DNA from: Magnetospirillum sulfuroxidans
GTDB taxonomy: Bacteria > Pseudomonadota > Alphaproteobacteria > Rhodospirillales > Magnetospirillaceae
Direction: 5' to 3'
Assembly (NCBI RefSeq): GCF_018224925.1
Contig: NZ_JAGTUF010000002.1
Coordinates: forward strand, 1-64,000
Length of the DNA stretch: 64,000 bases
In this document: positions 9,986 to 20,343 of the stretch, piece by piece
Position numbering within the stretch: the first letter of the stretch is position 1
Layout of the letters: each line of letters starts with the position of its first letter
The notes under the pieces: model-generated
Database searches by the model: none
The model's input: the letters and a program-made list of their open reading frames with translations, nothing else
What the model was told of the DNA's origin: nothing
Made by a program: the position numbers and the translations under genes

Positions 9986-10816
9986 ATGCCGCCGCAATCC
10001 CCTGCCGACCAACGCCAAATCTTCAGCCGCCCTGGCTTGGGCCTGAGTTCGGCCATCGTGCAAAAGCGGGAATTGCGGTTCACCCGTCTGACCATCGACC
10101 AGCCGACGCTGATCGTGGTCAGACGCGGCACCAAAATACTGCAATCAGCCGGCCGTCAATGGCAGGTCCCTGCCGGCCACATGCTCGCCATTGCCGGTGG
10201 CCAAAGCTTCGACGTCACCAACCGCCCGTCTGCGACCGGCGATTACCGCGCCCATTGTCTGGTTTGGGATCAGGCCTTCCTGGCCGAACAAAACGCCATC
10301 GGCGCCGACCTGCCCATACTTGCCGATGCCTGCGTTGCCGGACCGATGCCGGCCGAGTTCCTGGCCGCCTTCGAGCGGGCGGTGGCCGCCATCGACGATG
10401 CCGACCATATCCCCGACCCTGTCGCCCGTCACCGTGGGGCGGAAATTCTGCTGTGGTTGGCCCAACATCGCATTCGGCTCAGCGCCTGCGCTTGCATCCC
10501 CCTGGCGTTGCGGGTGCGGCGACTGATATCCGCCGCCGCCGATGCGGCCTGGACGACGAAGGATTTGGCGGTTCGCTTAGGCCTAAGCGAAGCAACCTTG
10601 CGGCGGCGCTTGGCCGAAACCGGAACCTCACCCAGCGAAATCATGGTCAATACGCGCATGGAAATGGCGCTGTCGCTGTTGCAATCCACCGATTTCGCCA
10701 TCAACCGCATCGCCTTGGAGGTCGGATACGATTCGCCCTCGCGCTTTGCCATCCGCTTTCGCCAGCGCTTTGGCTTCGCCCCTTCGGCCGTACGCGGCCA
10801 TCGCCGCGCCGGCTGA
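9986..10816 (+). CDS. AraC family transcriptional regulator
   Basis: The 276-residue protein has an N-terminal cupin-like sensing half (VPAGHMLAIAGGQSFDVTN) and a C-terminal AraC DNA-binding domain with two helix-turn-helix motifs: TTKDLAVRLGLSEATLRRRL and NRIALEVGYDSPSRFAIRFR, ending in the usual FG-x-APSAVRGHR tail. GAGG is placed 5 bases before ATG 9986. Its likely target is the preceding PEBP gene, by neighbourhood only. It converges on der with a 10-base gap and no visible terminator. Confidence 0.9.
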   Translation: MPPQSPADQRQIFSRPGLGLSSAIVQKRELRFTRLTIDQPTLIVVRRGTKILQSAGRQWQVPAGHMLAIAGGQSFDVTNRPSATGDYRAHCLVWDQAFLAEQNAIGADLPILADACVAGPMPAEFLAAFERAVAAIDDADHIPDPVARHRGAEILLWLAQHRIRLSACACIPLALRVRRLISAAADAAWTTKDLAVRLGLSEATLRRRLAETGTSPSEIMVNTRMEMALSLLQSTDFAINRIALEVGYDSPSRFAIRFRQRFGFAPSAVRGHRRAG

Positions 10817-10826
10817 AGAGAAGCAT

Positions 10827-12230
<1,404 letters not shown>

Positions 12231-12231
12231 A

Positions 12232-13545
12232 TCAGCGGTACGCCACCAAATCGGCATCATCGGTGAGGAAGTACACCACTCCTTGCGCGACCGACGGCGC
12301 GATGCTGACCCCGTCGGATTTTTCCGTTCCCAGAACGGCGCCATCATAAGGGGACAGCGACAACAATTTGCCATGCGACGACGCCAGGATCAGGCGATCC
12401 GACGCCAGAATGGGACCGGTCCAAATGATACGGCCGGTGCGGTCTTCCTCGTCGTCCCACATCTGCAATTGGGTCACCCACAAAACCTTGCCGGTCTTGG
12501 CGTCCAACGCCACCGCTTCATTGTTGTTGTTGACCAAGAACAGGTAATCGCCCCCCACCCATGGGCTTTGAATGCCGCCGATCTCGCGTTCCCACAACCG
12601 GCGACCGGTGCGCAGATCAACGGCCACCAACAGATCGGCATGGCCGATGGCATAGACGCGGCCGCGATCGATGATCGGGCGGGCTCGGATATCGGTCAGC
12701 GACGCCGCCCCATCGGTGCGGCGCACGGTGGTCAATTGCTCTTGCCACAGCACTGAACCGTTATCGACGCGCAACGCGAACAATTCGCCCGAGGAATAAG
12801 GCACGACGACGACATTGCCATCCACCGCCGGGCTGGTGCCGCCCAACAGGCTGGCGGCCTCGCTGATGCCCTGATGGCTCCACAGCACGGCGCCGTCCTC
12901 GGCGGCCAAGGCGTGGGTCTGATTATCGACGGTAATGACGAAAACACGGCCGGCGCGCACGGTAGGGGCGCCGCGCATGGGGCCGGACAGGGATTGCCGC
13001 CACAGCACATGACCGTTGCCGGCATCCAAGGACACCACCTGGGCGAAACCGGTGGAAATGAACAATTGGCCGTCTTCATAGGCCAAGCCACCGCCAGAGA
13101 AGGTATCATCCTCATCGTTGGGGGTAATGTCGAAAGCCCACAATTTAGCCCCGGTATGGGCATCGAAAGCGCGCACCTCGGCACTGGAATCCAAGGTGAA
13201 GACCCGGCCTTCGGCGATAACCGGCTGAGCCAGCAGCTTGGCGCGCTTGGTCGAGCCCTCGCCGATGGAACTGCGCCAAATCCGTTGCAGGTGATCGCCC
13301 ACTTCCATGTGGTGCATGGCGTGGTTGGAATAACCGCCAGCCTGCGGCCAGTCTTCATTGGGTTCCGGCGGCGGCAGCTTGATTGTCGCCGCCTCGCCGC
13401 TCAGTTCCGGCGCCAGGTTCCGTTCCCCCGACAACACCGAAATGCGCTTGCCCGGCAAAGGCGGCGCTTCTTTTTCCCCAATCCAATCAGAGCAGGCGCT
13501 CAGGCCCAAGGCAGCCACCACGACCAACAGCAGACGACGGTTCAT
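12232..13545 (-). CDS. bamB: Outer membrane assembly lipoprotein BamB (PQQ-like beta-propeller)
   Basis: The 437-residue protein starts with a lipoprotein signal (LGLSAC, lipidated Cys18) and continues with at least six beta-propeller blades marked by repeats such as [37 protein letters not shown] and GKVLWVT. BamB is the scaffold lipoprotein of the BAM complex. ATG 13545 is preferred because a GGGGGA site lies at proper distance; two start codons a few bases upstream sit on or before that site. It lies 14 bases after yfgM and directly before der. Confidence 0.93.
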   Translation of the reverse strand: MNRRLLLVVVAALGLSACSDWIGEKEAPPLPGKRISVLSGERNLAPELSGEAATIKLPPPEPNEDWPQAGGYSNHAMHHMEVGDHLQRIWRSSIGEGSTKRAKLLAQPVIAEGRVFTLDSSAEVRAFDAHTGAKLWAFDITPNDEDDTFSGGGLAYEDGQLFISTGFAQVVSLDAGNGHVLWRQSLSGPMRGAPTVRAGRVFVITVDNQTHALAAEDGAVLWSHQGISEAASLLGGTSPAVDGNVVVVPYSSGELFALRVDNGSVLWQEQLTTVRRTDGAASLTDIRARPIIDRGRVYAIGHADLLVAVDLRTGRRLWEREIGGIQSPWVGGDYLFLVNNNNEAVALDAKTGKVLWVTQLQMWDDEEDRTGRIIWTGPILASDRLILASSHGKLLSLSPYDGAVLGTEKSDGVSIAPSVAQGVVYFLTDDADLVAYR

Positions 13546-13559
13546 GTACATTCCCCCGT

Positions 13560-14243
13560 TCAACCTTTGGCCGCGCTTTCCAGCGCCGCCAGCAATTCAG
13601 CGGCGCGGCCGCGGATCCCCGTCGGCGCGGCCACGTCATCGGCAACCTTGCGCAACAATTCCAAGGCCTTGTCGCGATCACCGGCCCGCAGCGCCAACAA
13701 CGCCAGAACCTCGCGGGCGGAATGACGCCATGGGCTGGCTTCCACCGCCAACGGCGTCACCGACTTTTCCACCAGGGCGGCGTCAGCGGTTTCAATCTTC
13801 AGATAGGCCGATTTCAGTACCGCCATGTCGCGATAAAGTCCCTCGACCTCACTGGTCGCGGCGATGCGGTCATACAAAGCAGCAGCCCCGGCGGCGTCGC
13901 CGGCGGCCAGCTTGACCTGGGCCAGCTTCATCTCGGACAACACCCGATAGCCGGACGTTCCCGCATCCGCCAGCCCTTGCAACGCCTCCAGCCCCTTGGC
14001 CTTGTCGGCGCCATCAAGCATCTGGTTGGCTTCGTTGAAGCGCACCGAGGATTGCAAGCCTTGATTATGCTGCCATGTGCGCCACGCCTGCGCCCCGGCC
14101 ACCGCCAACACCACCGCCAAAGCGCCGCCAATTATCAGGGCGCCGTATTTTTTCCACAGCTTTTCCAGGTTTTCCTGGCGCAGATCGTCATCGACCTCGC
14201 GGATCAGCACGTCGGTAGCGGCATCATCATTGGAACTGGTCAC
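13560..14243 (-). CDS. YfgM-like tetratricopeptide membrane protein (SecYEG-ancillary family)
   Basis: The 227-residue protein has a short cytoplasmic tail (DDDLRQENLEKLWKKYG), one membrane segment at about residues 33-54, and a periplasmic TPR-like helical domain (GYRVLSEMKLAQVKLAAGDA and ALLALRAGDRDKALELL). This matches the DUF2133/YfgM family, which works with the Sec translocon and periplasmic chaperones and is usually next to bamB. It begins with GTG at 14243, with GGAG 8 bases upstream; no ATG is available nearby. Confidence 0.88.
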   Translation of the reverse strand: MTSSNDDAATDVLIREVDDDLRQENLEKLWKKYGALIIGGALAVVLAVAGAQAWRTWQHNQGLQSSVRFNEANQMLDGADKAKGLEALQGLADAGTSGYRVLSEMKLAQVKLAAGDAAGAAALYDRIAATSEVEGLYRDMAVLKSAYLKIETADAALVEKSVTPLAVEASPWRHSAREVLALLALRAGDRDKALELLRKVADDVAAPTGIRGRAAELLAALESAAKG

Positions 14244-14322
14244 GGGGTAGTCTCCGGTATTCGATCGGCGTCAACATAGTGTGCTTGACGGGCAGAGGCA
14301 AACCCGGCGTGCGATTTCCCGC

Positions 14323-14877
14323 TTAAAGCTGGCGCCATTTGATCGAACACCCCATGCTCGCCACCTGTTCGACCGGGCCAGAGCCGGTTTCGGCCACCCC
14401 CCGCATGGCCTCGAACAGGTCGCGCCGGGCATCGGCCGGGCCGGCTTGCTTGCCCGACGCATCCAAACGACCGCGATATTGCAGCCCCAACCCCGCATCG
14501 AAACCAAAGAAATCAGGTGTGCACACCGCGTCATAGGCCCGTGCCACCTGTTGGCTTTCATCGAAAAGATAGGGAAAACTGAAACCATGGCGGGCGGCGA
14601 ACAGCTTCATGTTGTCGAACGAATCCTCGGGATAGGCGGTGGTATCGTTGGACATGATCGCCGCCACCCCAATTCCCAGCCCCTGCAATTCGCGGGCGTC
14701 GCGGACCAAGCGTTCGGCCACCGCCTGCACATAGGGGCAGTGGTTGCAAATGAACATGATCAGGCTGCCCTTGGCGCCGCGCACCTGTTGCAGCGACCAC
14801 GGGCGGCCGTCAATGCCGGGCAAGTTGAAATCCGGCGCCTGCCAGCCAAAAGCGCAAAGGGGCGTTTCCACCGCCAT
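14323..14877 (-). CDS. Thioredoxin-like (AhpC/TSA-type) redox protein
   Basis: The 184-residue protein has a thioredoxin fold with a CNHC active site at residues 44-47 (LIMFICNHCPYVQAV), an ending often seen in alkyl-hydroperoxide-reductase-like thioredoxin family proteins, and a cis-Pro-like CTPDFFGFD segment. It has no signal peptide, so it is probably cytoplasmic. ATG 14877 is preferred over a GTG six codons upstream because GGAG lies 9 bases before it. It may be transcribed upstream of yfgM, with a 79-base gap. Confidence 0.88.
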   Translation of the reverse strand: MAVETPLCAFGWQAPDFNLPGIDGRPWSLQQVRGAKGSLIMFICNHCPYVQAVAERLVRDARELQGLGIGVAAIMSNDTTAYPEDSFDNMKLFAARHGFSFPYLFDESQQVARAYDAVCTPDFFGFDAGLGLQYRGRLDASGKQAGPADARRDLFEAMRGVAETGSGPVEQVASMGCSIKWRQL

Positions 14878-15007
14878 GATCGCCACTCCGTTCACGCCAA
14901 GGTTGGGCCGTTAAGGCTTTGTTGGGAAGGCATCGGTCATAATCGCCTTGACCGGGCCTGTTCGATGGTCCGACATTATAGCGAATCGATCAAAGGGGTC
15001 ATAGAAG

Positions 15008-15385
15008 ATGATCAGGCATATCGCCCCCCTGGCCGCCTTTGTGCTGCTGTCGGGATGCGCCTTTGTCGGCCGCGACGGCATTGAAACCGAAATGGCGCGG
15101 GTCGGCGACGCCAATCTCTTCCTCAACCTGGAAGTCCTCAGCGTCATCAACACCAAAAAGACCCTGACCGACCATGTGGCCACCTGGGTCACCGGCAAGG
15201 ATTGCTCGACCATTCGCGCCCAACGCGAAGGGGTGTGGTGCGTCGATTGGCCAGGACCGCCGCCGCCGCGCCAGCAGGTCTATTGCTATTCCTCGATCGC
15301 CCGGCCCAGTTGCTATTCCCAGCCGTATAACGAAGGCAACGACCGCCTGATCGGCTTTGTCCCGGCACCGCTGCCGGTGCGCTGA
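15008..15385 (+). CDS. Small Cys-rich lipoprotein of unknown function
   Basis: The 125-residue protein has a lipobox LLSGC near residue 17, so it should be exported and lipidated. The mature part has five further Cys (DCSTIRA, VWCVDW, VYCYSS, PSCYSQ), which may form disulfides. No family was recognised. It stands alone, convergent with lpxR. Confidence 0.72.
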   Translation: MIRHIAPLAAFVLLSGCAFVGRDGIETEMARVGDANLFLNLEVLSVINTKKTLTDHVATWVTGKDCSTIRAQREGVWCVDWPGPPPPRQQVYCYSSIARPSCYSQPYNEGNDRLIGFVPAPLPVR

Positions 15386-15475
15386 GACAACGGCGGCGGC
15401 CAAGGCCAAAGCCCCCTTAACCACCGCGTCCCCCGCCCGGTTCGATCTCTGTCATCACTTCGCGACGAAAACGAC

Positions 15476-16504
15476 TTACCAAGAAAACCCAAGCGTTGCC
15501 GTCCCGATCACATCGGGGGAATTCTGGCCTTCGAACTCGCGGCTGCGCCGCACGGCGCTGACCGTCATGTGGAAATCGTTGGACCAGAACAACGATACCC
15601 CAGCCTGAACGTCGCCAACGAAAATGTTCTTGTCGACACGGGGACTTTGACGGAACGAATTGCCGTCCAAGAAGATATTGCGCCCGACGGCACGCCCTTG
15701 AATTCCGGCAAAAAAGTAAAAACCCAGGGCTCCATCAAGGTGATCATCGTCAAAATAATCAGTGCCCGTCAACCCCGGTCGGATGCGGGCGGGACCGTAA
15801 TCGCCACGTAAATTCCTGCCCGCGCGCAGCAAGGCGCCGCCGCCGGCATAGGTGAAAACATTGCCGAGCGTGGCCCCCAGTTGCGGCACGATATCGACGC
15901 CATTGTCACCGTCACCGGCCAAAGGCACGCGCCACAGCCGCTCATAGCTCAGCATCAAGCCGGGTTCGGTCTGAATGCCACCTCCCCAACCATTGGCTTC
16001 GGCGATATTGATAAACTGATGATAGTCGTTCTGGGCCTGCCGGCCCAAAGCCGCCGGCCCGACGACGCCGACAGCCAGTTCCAGCTGTTCCAACATGTGG
16101 CGATCGGTTTCCTGGAGCAGGCCGACGCCGGCATAAAGCCAGCCGCCATAGGGCCGGTCGTCCGGATCGGGATCGACCCGCGCGGTATCTTGCGGGGTGA
16201 AGATACTTTGCCCTAAGAACAAGCTGATCCGCCGGGCCGACGCCGCCTCGCCGGTGATGAAAACCGGGCCTAGACCAGCCATCAGGTCAAAGGCGTCATT
16301 CCAACCGTCCTGCCGGGCAAGGGCCGGGGAAAGAACGGACAGGCGCAGCCCTTGGGTGTAATGCTGGTCCGAATCAGCATAGAGGGAATCATTCTCCTCA
16401 AGCAGCGTGAAGCGATAAGCATCACCGGCCTGCGCCAGATTCACCATGGACAGCACCATCCCGCCAGCGGTCAGGCATATCCGTGCGGAGGACCGGCCTG
16501 TCAA
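15476..16504 (-). CDS. lpxR: Lipid A deacylase LpxR family protein
   Basis: The 342-residue outer-membrane beta-barrel protein has a signal peptide ending AQA at residue 27. The mature N-terminus carries the LpxR hallmark ENDSLYADSDQHYTQG, and NDYHQFINIAEANGW provides the conserved His region; the family removes the 3'-acyloxyacyl chain from lipid A. The start is TTG: it has GGAAGG upstream, and the next ATG would destroy the signal peptide. The TTG overlaps the stop of the upstream small exported protein (TTGA), so the two are translationally coupled. Confidence 0.88.
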   Translation of the reverse strand: MTGRSSARICLTAGGMVLSMVNLAQAGDAYRFTLLEENDSLYADSDQHYTQGLRLSVLSPALARQDGWNDAFDLMAGLGPVFITGEAASARRISLFLGQSIFTPQDTARVDPDPDDRPYGGWLYAGVGLLQETDRHMLEQLELAVGVVGPAALGRQAQNDYHQFINIAEANGWGGGIQTEPGLMLSYERLWRVPLAGDGDNGVDIVPQLGATLGNVFTYAGGGALLRAGRNLRGDYGPARIRPGLTGTDYFDDDHLDGALGFYFFAGIQGRAVGRNIFLDGNSFRQSPRVDKNIFVGDVQAGVSLFWSNDFHMTVSAVRRSREFEGQNSPDVIGTATLGFSW

Positions 16505-16800
16505 TCGCCTTCCACCATGACAATTCCTTGCGGCGACAAGACGATGTTCACCGTTTTCCCATCCTTGACCGCGGTGCCGTGCCAGAAATTATCGCAGCCC
16601 TTTTTCAGGCCGCGAACTTGGCGGTATCCGCCTTTTTCAATTTTCTGCCGAGCCGTGTCGACGGTGCTGCCGTCGATTTTGTCGGTGGGTTCGCATTGCG
16701 CCGCTTGAGCGGCGGACGGGGCGAAACCCATTGCCGTCAGCACCAGCATGACGGCGACCAATGACAAACGCGACCATTTCTGTTCTTGTGCTTCGAGCAT
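16501..16800 (-). CDS. Small exported protein coupled to lpxR
   Basis: The 99-residue protein has a signal peptide (cut near AAQA at about residue 33) and a small mature domain with two Cys (AQCEPTDK and KKGCDNFWHG) that resembles PepSY-like inhibitory domains only in size. It overlaps lpxR by four bases. Its role is unknown. Confidence 0.7.
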   Translation of the reverse strand: MLEAQEQKWSRLSLVAVMLVLTAMGFAPSAAQAAQCEPTDKIDGSTVDTARQKIEKGGYRQVRGLKKGCDNFWHGTAVKDGKTVNIVLSPQGIVMVEGD

Positions 16801-16874
16801 GCCTCACCTTTGGCTGGTTATGATATTGGGGTCGACATCATCCCATTTCGGCCGCGTGGCGGCAGAAACGGAAT

Positions 16875-17126
16875 CTACGCAAGTCCACCGTCACCGGACG
16901 ACCTCAGCCTCGGCACCGGGGTAAAAAATCGCGGATTGACCAAGGTACAGACCGAAATCGCCATGGTTTCGCTGTTATTTTCCAGACTTCTGAGACGAGC
17001 ATGCAGCAATTCGTCCCCCGTCGTCCAGACCCGGACGATTTCCCACACGGTGCCAAAGCCCACCCCGGCCTTGATGAACTGGTCCCCCGGCTGGAGGGGA
17101 TGTGACGCTTTTCGACCAAACAACAT
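16875..17126 (-). CDS. Small hypothetical protein
   Basis: The 83-residue protein starts LFGRKASHPLQPGDQF and contains GFGTVWEIVRVWTTGDELLHARL, a compact beta-strand-like pattern seen in small conserved proteins of unknown function. AGGAG lies 10 bases before ATG 17126; a TTG at 17132 is also possible. It has no signal peptide and precedes the lpxR pair on the same strand. Confidence 0.55.
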   Translation of the reverse strand: MLFGRKASHPLQPGDQFIKAGVGFGTVWEIVRVWTTGDELLHARLRSLENNSETMAISVCTLVNPRFFTPVPRLRSSGDGGLA

Positions 17127-17665
17127 TTTCAATCATCTCCTGGCGCCGCGATTTGCAGCGCTTGGACCTTCGAGCATGGCGATAATGAGGTCAGCATAGA
17201 CAGAATTGGAAAATACGCACCATCAATACCACAACCATCACTCAAATAATTATTGAGTGCATCAGCGAGTTAATGCGCAATTATCGCCTCTCCTCCGCCA
17301 GCACAGAGCAGCAGCGTTATTAACTGTTATTATAAAGGGATCATCATGCAGGCCAGAGGCCTTTTTTATTTAATTTACCCCGGCATGGACGTGTGGTGGA
17401 TCGACACGCCATGATGGTGTTAGACGACACCGTCACTGACCTCTTTGGCCGAGACGCAGGGTTGGATAATCCGCACCTGGGGAAACGGCGGAGCGGTCAT
17501 CGAATAATCCGTAAGATAGCCTACAATACATTGATTATTTTGATACTTTAGGCCGGAAGCGCCGTATCAATGAACGAACCTCGACAAAGTCCGCAATGGA
17601 TCATGCCCGCGCCCATTCCGCAATCCGGGCGCCTCCCCCGAAAACCACCATAGCTTGGATTACGC
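17127..17665. other. Long intergenic region with hairpins and a possible micro-ORF pair
   Basis: This 539-base region has no ordinary gene. It holds a hairpin CACTCAA/TTGAGTG at 17239-17259 and a plus-strand terminator-like hairpin AGGCC-aga-GGCCT plus six T at 17350-17367, although no plus-strand gene precedes it. Two overlapping micro-ORFs follow (see findings). It could encode a small RNA. Confidence 0.35.
17350..17367 (+). terminator. Terminator-like hairpin with no annotated upstream gene
   Basis: AGGCC, loop AGA, GGCCT, then a T run. The stem is short (5 bp). No plus-strand gene lies upstream for over 1.9 kb, so if real it would end a small RNA. Confidence 0.35.
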
Positions 17666-18340
17666 ATGCCCTTTCCCATTCTGGAAACTCTTCGCCAAGC
17701 ATTGCTGACCCTGCGCTTTCGGCCACGGCAATGGCTTGTCGCCTTCTCGCCCATGCTCGCCCTGGAATTCGCCGCCCTGGTGTGGTCGGAATATGCTTTA
17801 CCCCTGCGACTGCTGGCCATGCCGCTGGCCATTCCTTGCGCTTGCGCTTGGCACCGCAATCTGATTGCCGGTGAAAGCGTGCGGATCCGCTGGGGGCGCG
17901 CGGAATGGCTTTTTCTCAAAACATCGCTGATGGTCGGCCTGCTATCGCTGCTTCCCATGCTGCTGACAGCCGTGGCGATGACGCAATTGGGTGAGGAAAT
18001 CACCTGGAAGCATCACATCTTGTTTCTGGTCACCTTTTTCGTCATCACCTGGATCACTCTTCCCACCGTTTTGACGCTCCCCGCCAATGCGCTGGGGCAC
18101 GACCCCACAAGCAAGGACTTCGCCAAGCTGGTTGCCCCACACCGGCTGCGCCTGTCCGCCCTGCTGATGGCGCTGCCGTTGACCGACGCGATGATCTCGC
18201 TGCTGCTTTCCCCGCTTGATTCCTGGGCCCATTACATCGACACGATGCTGCGACTGATTTTCTGGCCCCTGGGTGTTTCCGTGTTGTCGCTTGCCTATAT
18301 ATGGGTCTCCCACTCCTCGGCCAAGGACCATGCCGAATGA
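17666..18340 (+). CDS. Polytopic membrane protein of unknown function
   Basis: The 224-residue protein has about five or six hydrophobic segments (for example LMVGLLSLLPMLLTAVAM and ILFLVTFFVITWITLPTVL). It has no recognised family motif. Its TGA overlaps the ATG of the glutathione transferase gene (ATGA), so the two are cotranslated. Confidence 0.75.
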   Translation: MPFPILETLRQALLTLRFRPRQWLVAFSPMLALEFAALVWSEYALPLRLLAMPLAIPCACAWHRNLIAGESVRIRWGRAEWLFLKTSLMVGLLSLLPMLLTAVAMTQLGEEITWKHHILFLVTFFVITWITLPTVLTLPANALGHDPTSKDFAKLVAPHRLRLSALLMALPLTDAMISLLLSPLDSWAHYIDTMLRLIFWPLGVSVLSLAYIWVSHSSAKDHAE

Positions 18341-18954
18341 TCGATCTTTATACCTGGGGCACCCCAAATGGCCGCAAAGTCTCCATCATGCTGGAGGAAT
18401 GCGCCCTGCCCTATCGCGTTCACCCCATCGACATCTCCAAGGGGGACCAGTTCACCGCCGAATTCGTCGCGATCAATCCGAATTCGAAAATCCCCGCCAT
18501 CGTTGATAGCGATGGTCCCGATGGCCAGGCCCTGTCTTTGTTCGAATCGGGCGCTATCTTGATCTATCTGGCGGAAAAGACCGGGAAATTCCTGCCCTCT
18601 GATGCCCGCGGCCGGGCAGAAACCCTGCAATGGCTGATGTTCCAGATGGGCGGGATCGGCCCGATGTTCGGCCAAACCCATCACTTCCGCAAATTCGCCC
18701 CCGAACCAATTCCTTATGCTATCGATCGTTATTCCAAGGAAACACACCGGCTGTACGGCGTGCTCGACACCCGCCTCAGCCAATGCGAATTCGTCGCCGG
18801 GGCTTATTCCATCGCCGACATGGCTATTTACCCCTGGTGCCAACGCGCTGACTGGCAAGGAATCGACCTCAACACCTTCCCGCACGTCCAACGATGGATG
18901 AATACCATCAGCTCTCGTACGGCTGTGCAAAAAGGCATGTCGGTTCCCAGTTGA
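18337..18954 (+). CDS. yfcG: Glutathione S-transferase family, YfcG-type disulfide reductase
   Basis: The 205-residue protein matches the YfcG/Nu-class glutathione transferases closely in pattern: MIDLYTWGTPNGRKVSIMLE at the start, NPNSKIPAIVD, SLFESGAILIYLAEKTG for glutathione binding, then MGGIGPMFGQ and YSIADMAIYPW. In E. coli the relative acts as a glutathione-dependent disulfide-bond reductase. ATG 18337 overlaps the preceding stop. The membrane-protein partner is not part of the usual E. coli context. Confidence 0.88.
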   Translation: MIDLYTWGTPNGRKVSIMLEECALPYRVHPIDISKGDQFTAEFVAINPNSKIPAIVDSDGPDGQALSLFESGAILIYLAEKTGKFLPSDARGRAETLQWLMFQMGGIGPMFGQTHHFRKFAPEPIPYAIDRYSKETHRLYGVLDTRLSQCEFVAGAYSIADMAIYPWCQRADWQGIDLNTFPHVQRWMNTISSRTAVQKGMSVPS

Positions 18955-19028
18955 CCAACGACAAACAAGTCGTTAGAAACATCCGTCCAGCCACGGGGGT
19001 TTAGCAGCCCCACCAAGAGTGTTCCTGC

Positions 19029-19118
19029 GGAGGGATGGGTGAGTGGCTGAAACCAACGGTTTGCTAAACCGTCGTAGGCCGATAAGGCTTACCGCGGGTT
19101 CGAATCCCGCTCCCTCCG
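19029..19118 (+). tRNA. tRNA-Ser (anticodon GCU)
   Basis: A complete class II tRNA. The acceptor stem GGAGGGA pairs with TCCCTCC, the anticodon GCT is at 19063-19065 inside ACGGT/ACCGT, a long variable arm follows, and the T loop is GGTTCGAATCC. CCA is encoded directly after (19119-19121). Mobile DNA begins within about 30 bases downstream. Confidence 0.96.
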
Positions 19119-19152
19119 CCACCCTTTCTTTTCAATGACTTACGGCTTCAGA

Positions 19153-19223
19153 CGGTATCAGACGATACCGCCCGATACCGTTTGACGTGGGACAATAGTG
19201 GGACAAGAAATCGCCCTTGTCCC
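19153..19223. repeat. Hairpins and GTGGGACAA repeats downstream of tRNA-Ser
   Basis: CGGTATC-agac-GATACCG occupies 19153-19170, and GATACCG repeats again at once. GTGGGACAA occurs twice, and GGGACAAG/CTTGTCCC form an 8-bp stem at 19200-19223. There is no T run. These are probably recombinase or regulator binding sites of element A. Confidence 0.4.
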
Positions 19224-19372
19224 ATTCAGGTGCGCGGCGGTTTTGTTCAGTGAGGCGCCCAACGCCACGTCCTCATAATCTGCAAAGCCCCAGCCCATCG
19301 TTTCGCTTTGTCGATGACGCCCCCGAAACCTCAGGCGGCGGCCTTCATCGAGAAAATTTCGCGTGCCCACGG

Positions 19373-19711
19373 TCAAGCCCAAATTTTCAGGATGCCGAAC
19401 GCATCCAATGCCAGCCGATCAACGCGCCTGGCCGTGGCCTCCATCTCTTGAACCAAAGGCATGGCGCCTTGCCCAAGCATGGCCTGGTTCGCTGCTTTCG
19501 CAAGCTGGTTCAGGTTGCGGGATGCGCCTTCAAGATCACGGATCACCTTGACGATTTGCGCCCTATCGGCGGGCGTCGGTGCCTTCTGCTCCTTGATCTG
19601 ACTTTTGATCGCCTGCCGCACATATGCGGACAACTCCATGCCCCTGGACTTAGCCGCCGCCCATGCTTCGGCTTTGAGGGTCTTGGGTAACCGCCTGTAT
19701 GTGCGCGAATC
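19373..19711 (-). pseudogene. Truncated mobilisation protein MobC-like (5' end lost)
   Basis: The frame encodes RRLPKTLKAEAWAAAKSRG then MELSAYVRQAIKSQIKEQ and a conserved C-terminal helix RAQIVKVIRDLEGASRNLNQ, the pattern of plasmid relaxosome proteins of the MobC family (ribbon-helix-helix plus helices). The conserved part extends 24 codons upstream of the first ATG (19639) with no start codon before a TAG at 19712-19714, so the gene has lost its beginning. The break coincides with the start of the ASCH-like fragment on the other strand, as if a deletion had joined them. An active truncated protein from ATG 19639 cannot be excluded. Confidence 0.6.
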
Positions 19712-19712
19712 C

Positions 19713-20084
19713 TATCTCGACATACGCCCGTTCCACGCCGCGCCGATGTTCGCCGGCTTGGCCGGCGATGCAGCCTACATGGCCGACAACACCTTCATCG
19801 GCTGCCATAAGTGGACACCCTCAATCCATATGCCGCGCTGGGCTTCGCGCCTGACCCTGGTGATGTCCGAAGTGCGGCACCAGCGCCTGTGGGAGCTGAC
19901 AGAGGAAAATGCCATCGCCGAGGGCGTGTCCGGGGTCAGCGAAGATTGCCCGCCGGAAACGGCCTTCGCCGGCCTGTGGGACAGCCTGCACGGGAAGAAG
20001 AAGGGGGAAGCTTGGCACGATAACCCGGCCATCGTCGCCCTGACCTTCACCGTTCACCACGCCAACATCGACCAGCTGACCTAG
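19713..20084 (+). pseudogene. Truncated phage-type ASCH-like (morphogenetic-region) protein
   Basis: The text HKWTPSIHMPRWASRLTLVM, SEVRHQRLWELTEENAIAEGV and FAGLWDSLHGKKKGEAWHDN, then IVALTFTV, is the C-terminal core of a small phage protein family with an ASCH-like RNA-binding fold. The N-terminal part is missing at a junction near 19711, where the frame runs into the opposite-strand mobC fragment. An open frame continues back to 19605 but encodes nothing recognisable. Its function in phages is not established. Confidence 0.55.
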
Positions 20085-20091
20085 GGACGTC

Positions 20092-20343
20092 ATGGCCAGC
20101 CAGACCGCCGCCGAAGAACGCGTCAACCCCTTGCCACCGTCCTTGCCTCCCCGCGGGCTGTCGCGGGGACAAGCGGCGGCCTATATCGGGGTGTCGCCAT
20201 CGAAATTTGACGACATGGTCAAAGACGGCCGCATGCCGGCGGCGGTGAAGATCGATGCGCGCACGGTCTGGGACCGCTTTAAAATTGACGAAGCGTTCTC
20301 TTGTCTCTCCAATGACGATGGGCGCAACCCCTGGGATGAATGA
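20092..20343 (+). CDS. Excisionase-like helix-turn-helix protein
   Basis: The 83-residue protein has a winged-helix, MerR/AlpA-like text GLSRGQAAAYIGVSPSKFDD, then MVKDGRMPAAVKIDARTVWD and IDEAF. It is typical of small directionality factors encoded directly before phage integrases. AGGGA lies before ATG 20092, and its stop overlaps the integrase ATG (ATGA). Confidence 0.75.
   Translation: MASQTAAEERVNPLPPSLPPRGLSRGQAAAYIGVSPSKFDDMVKDGRMPAAVKIDARTVWDRFKIDEAFSCLSNDDGRNPWDE

Noticed and set aside
19187-19206. GTGGGACAA repeats as part of the element B origin
   Set aside because: They share TGGGACA with the iterons but lie 14 kb away, have 11-base spacing and occur at both ends of element A, so arm sites of integrase A are more likely.
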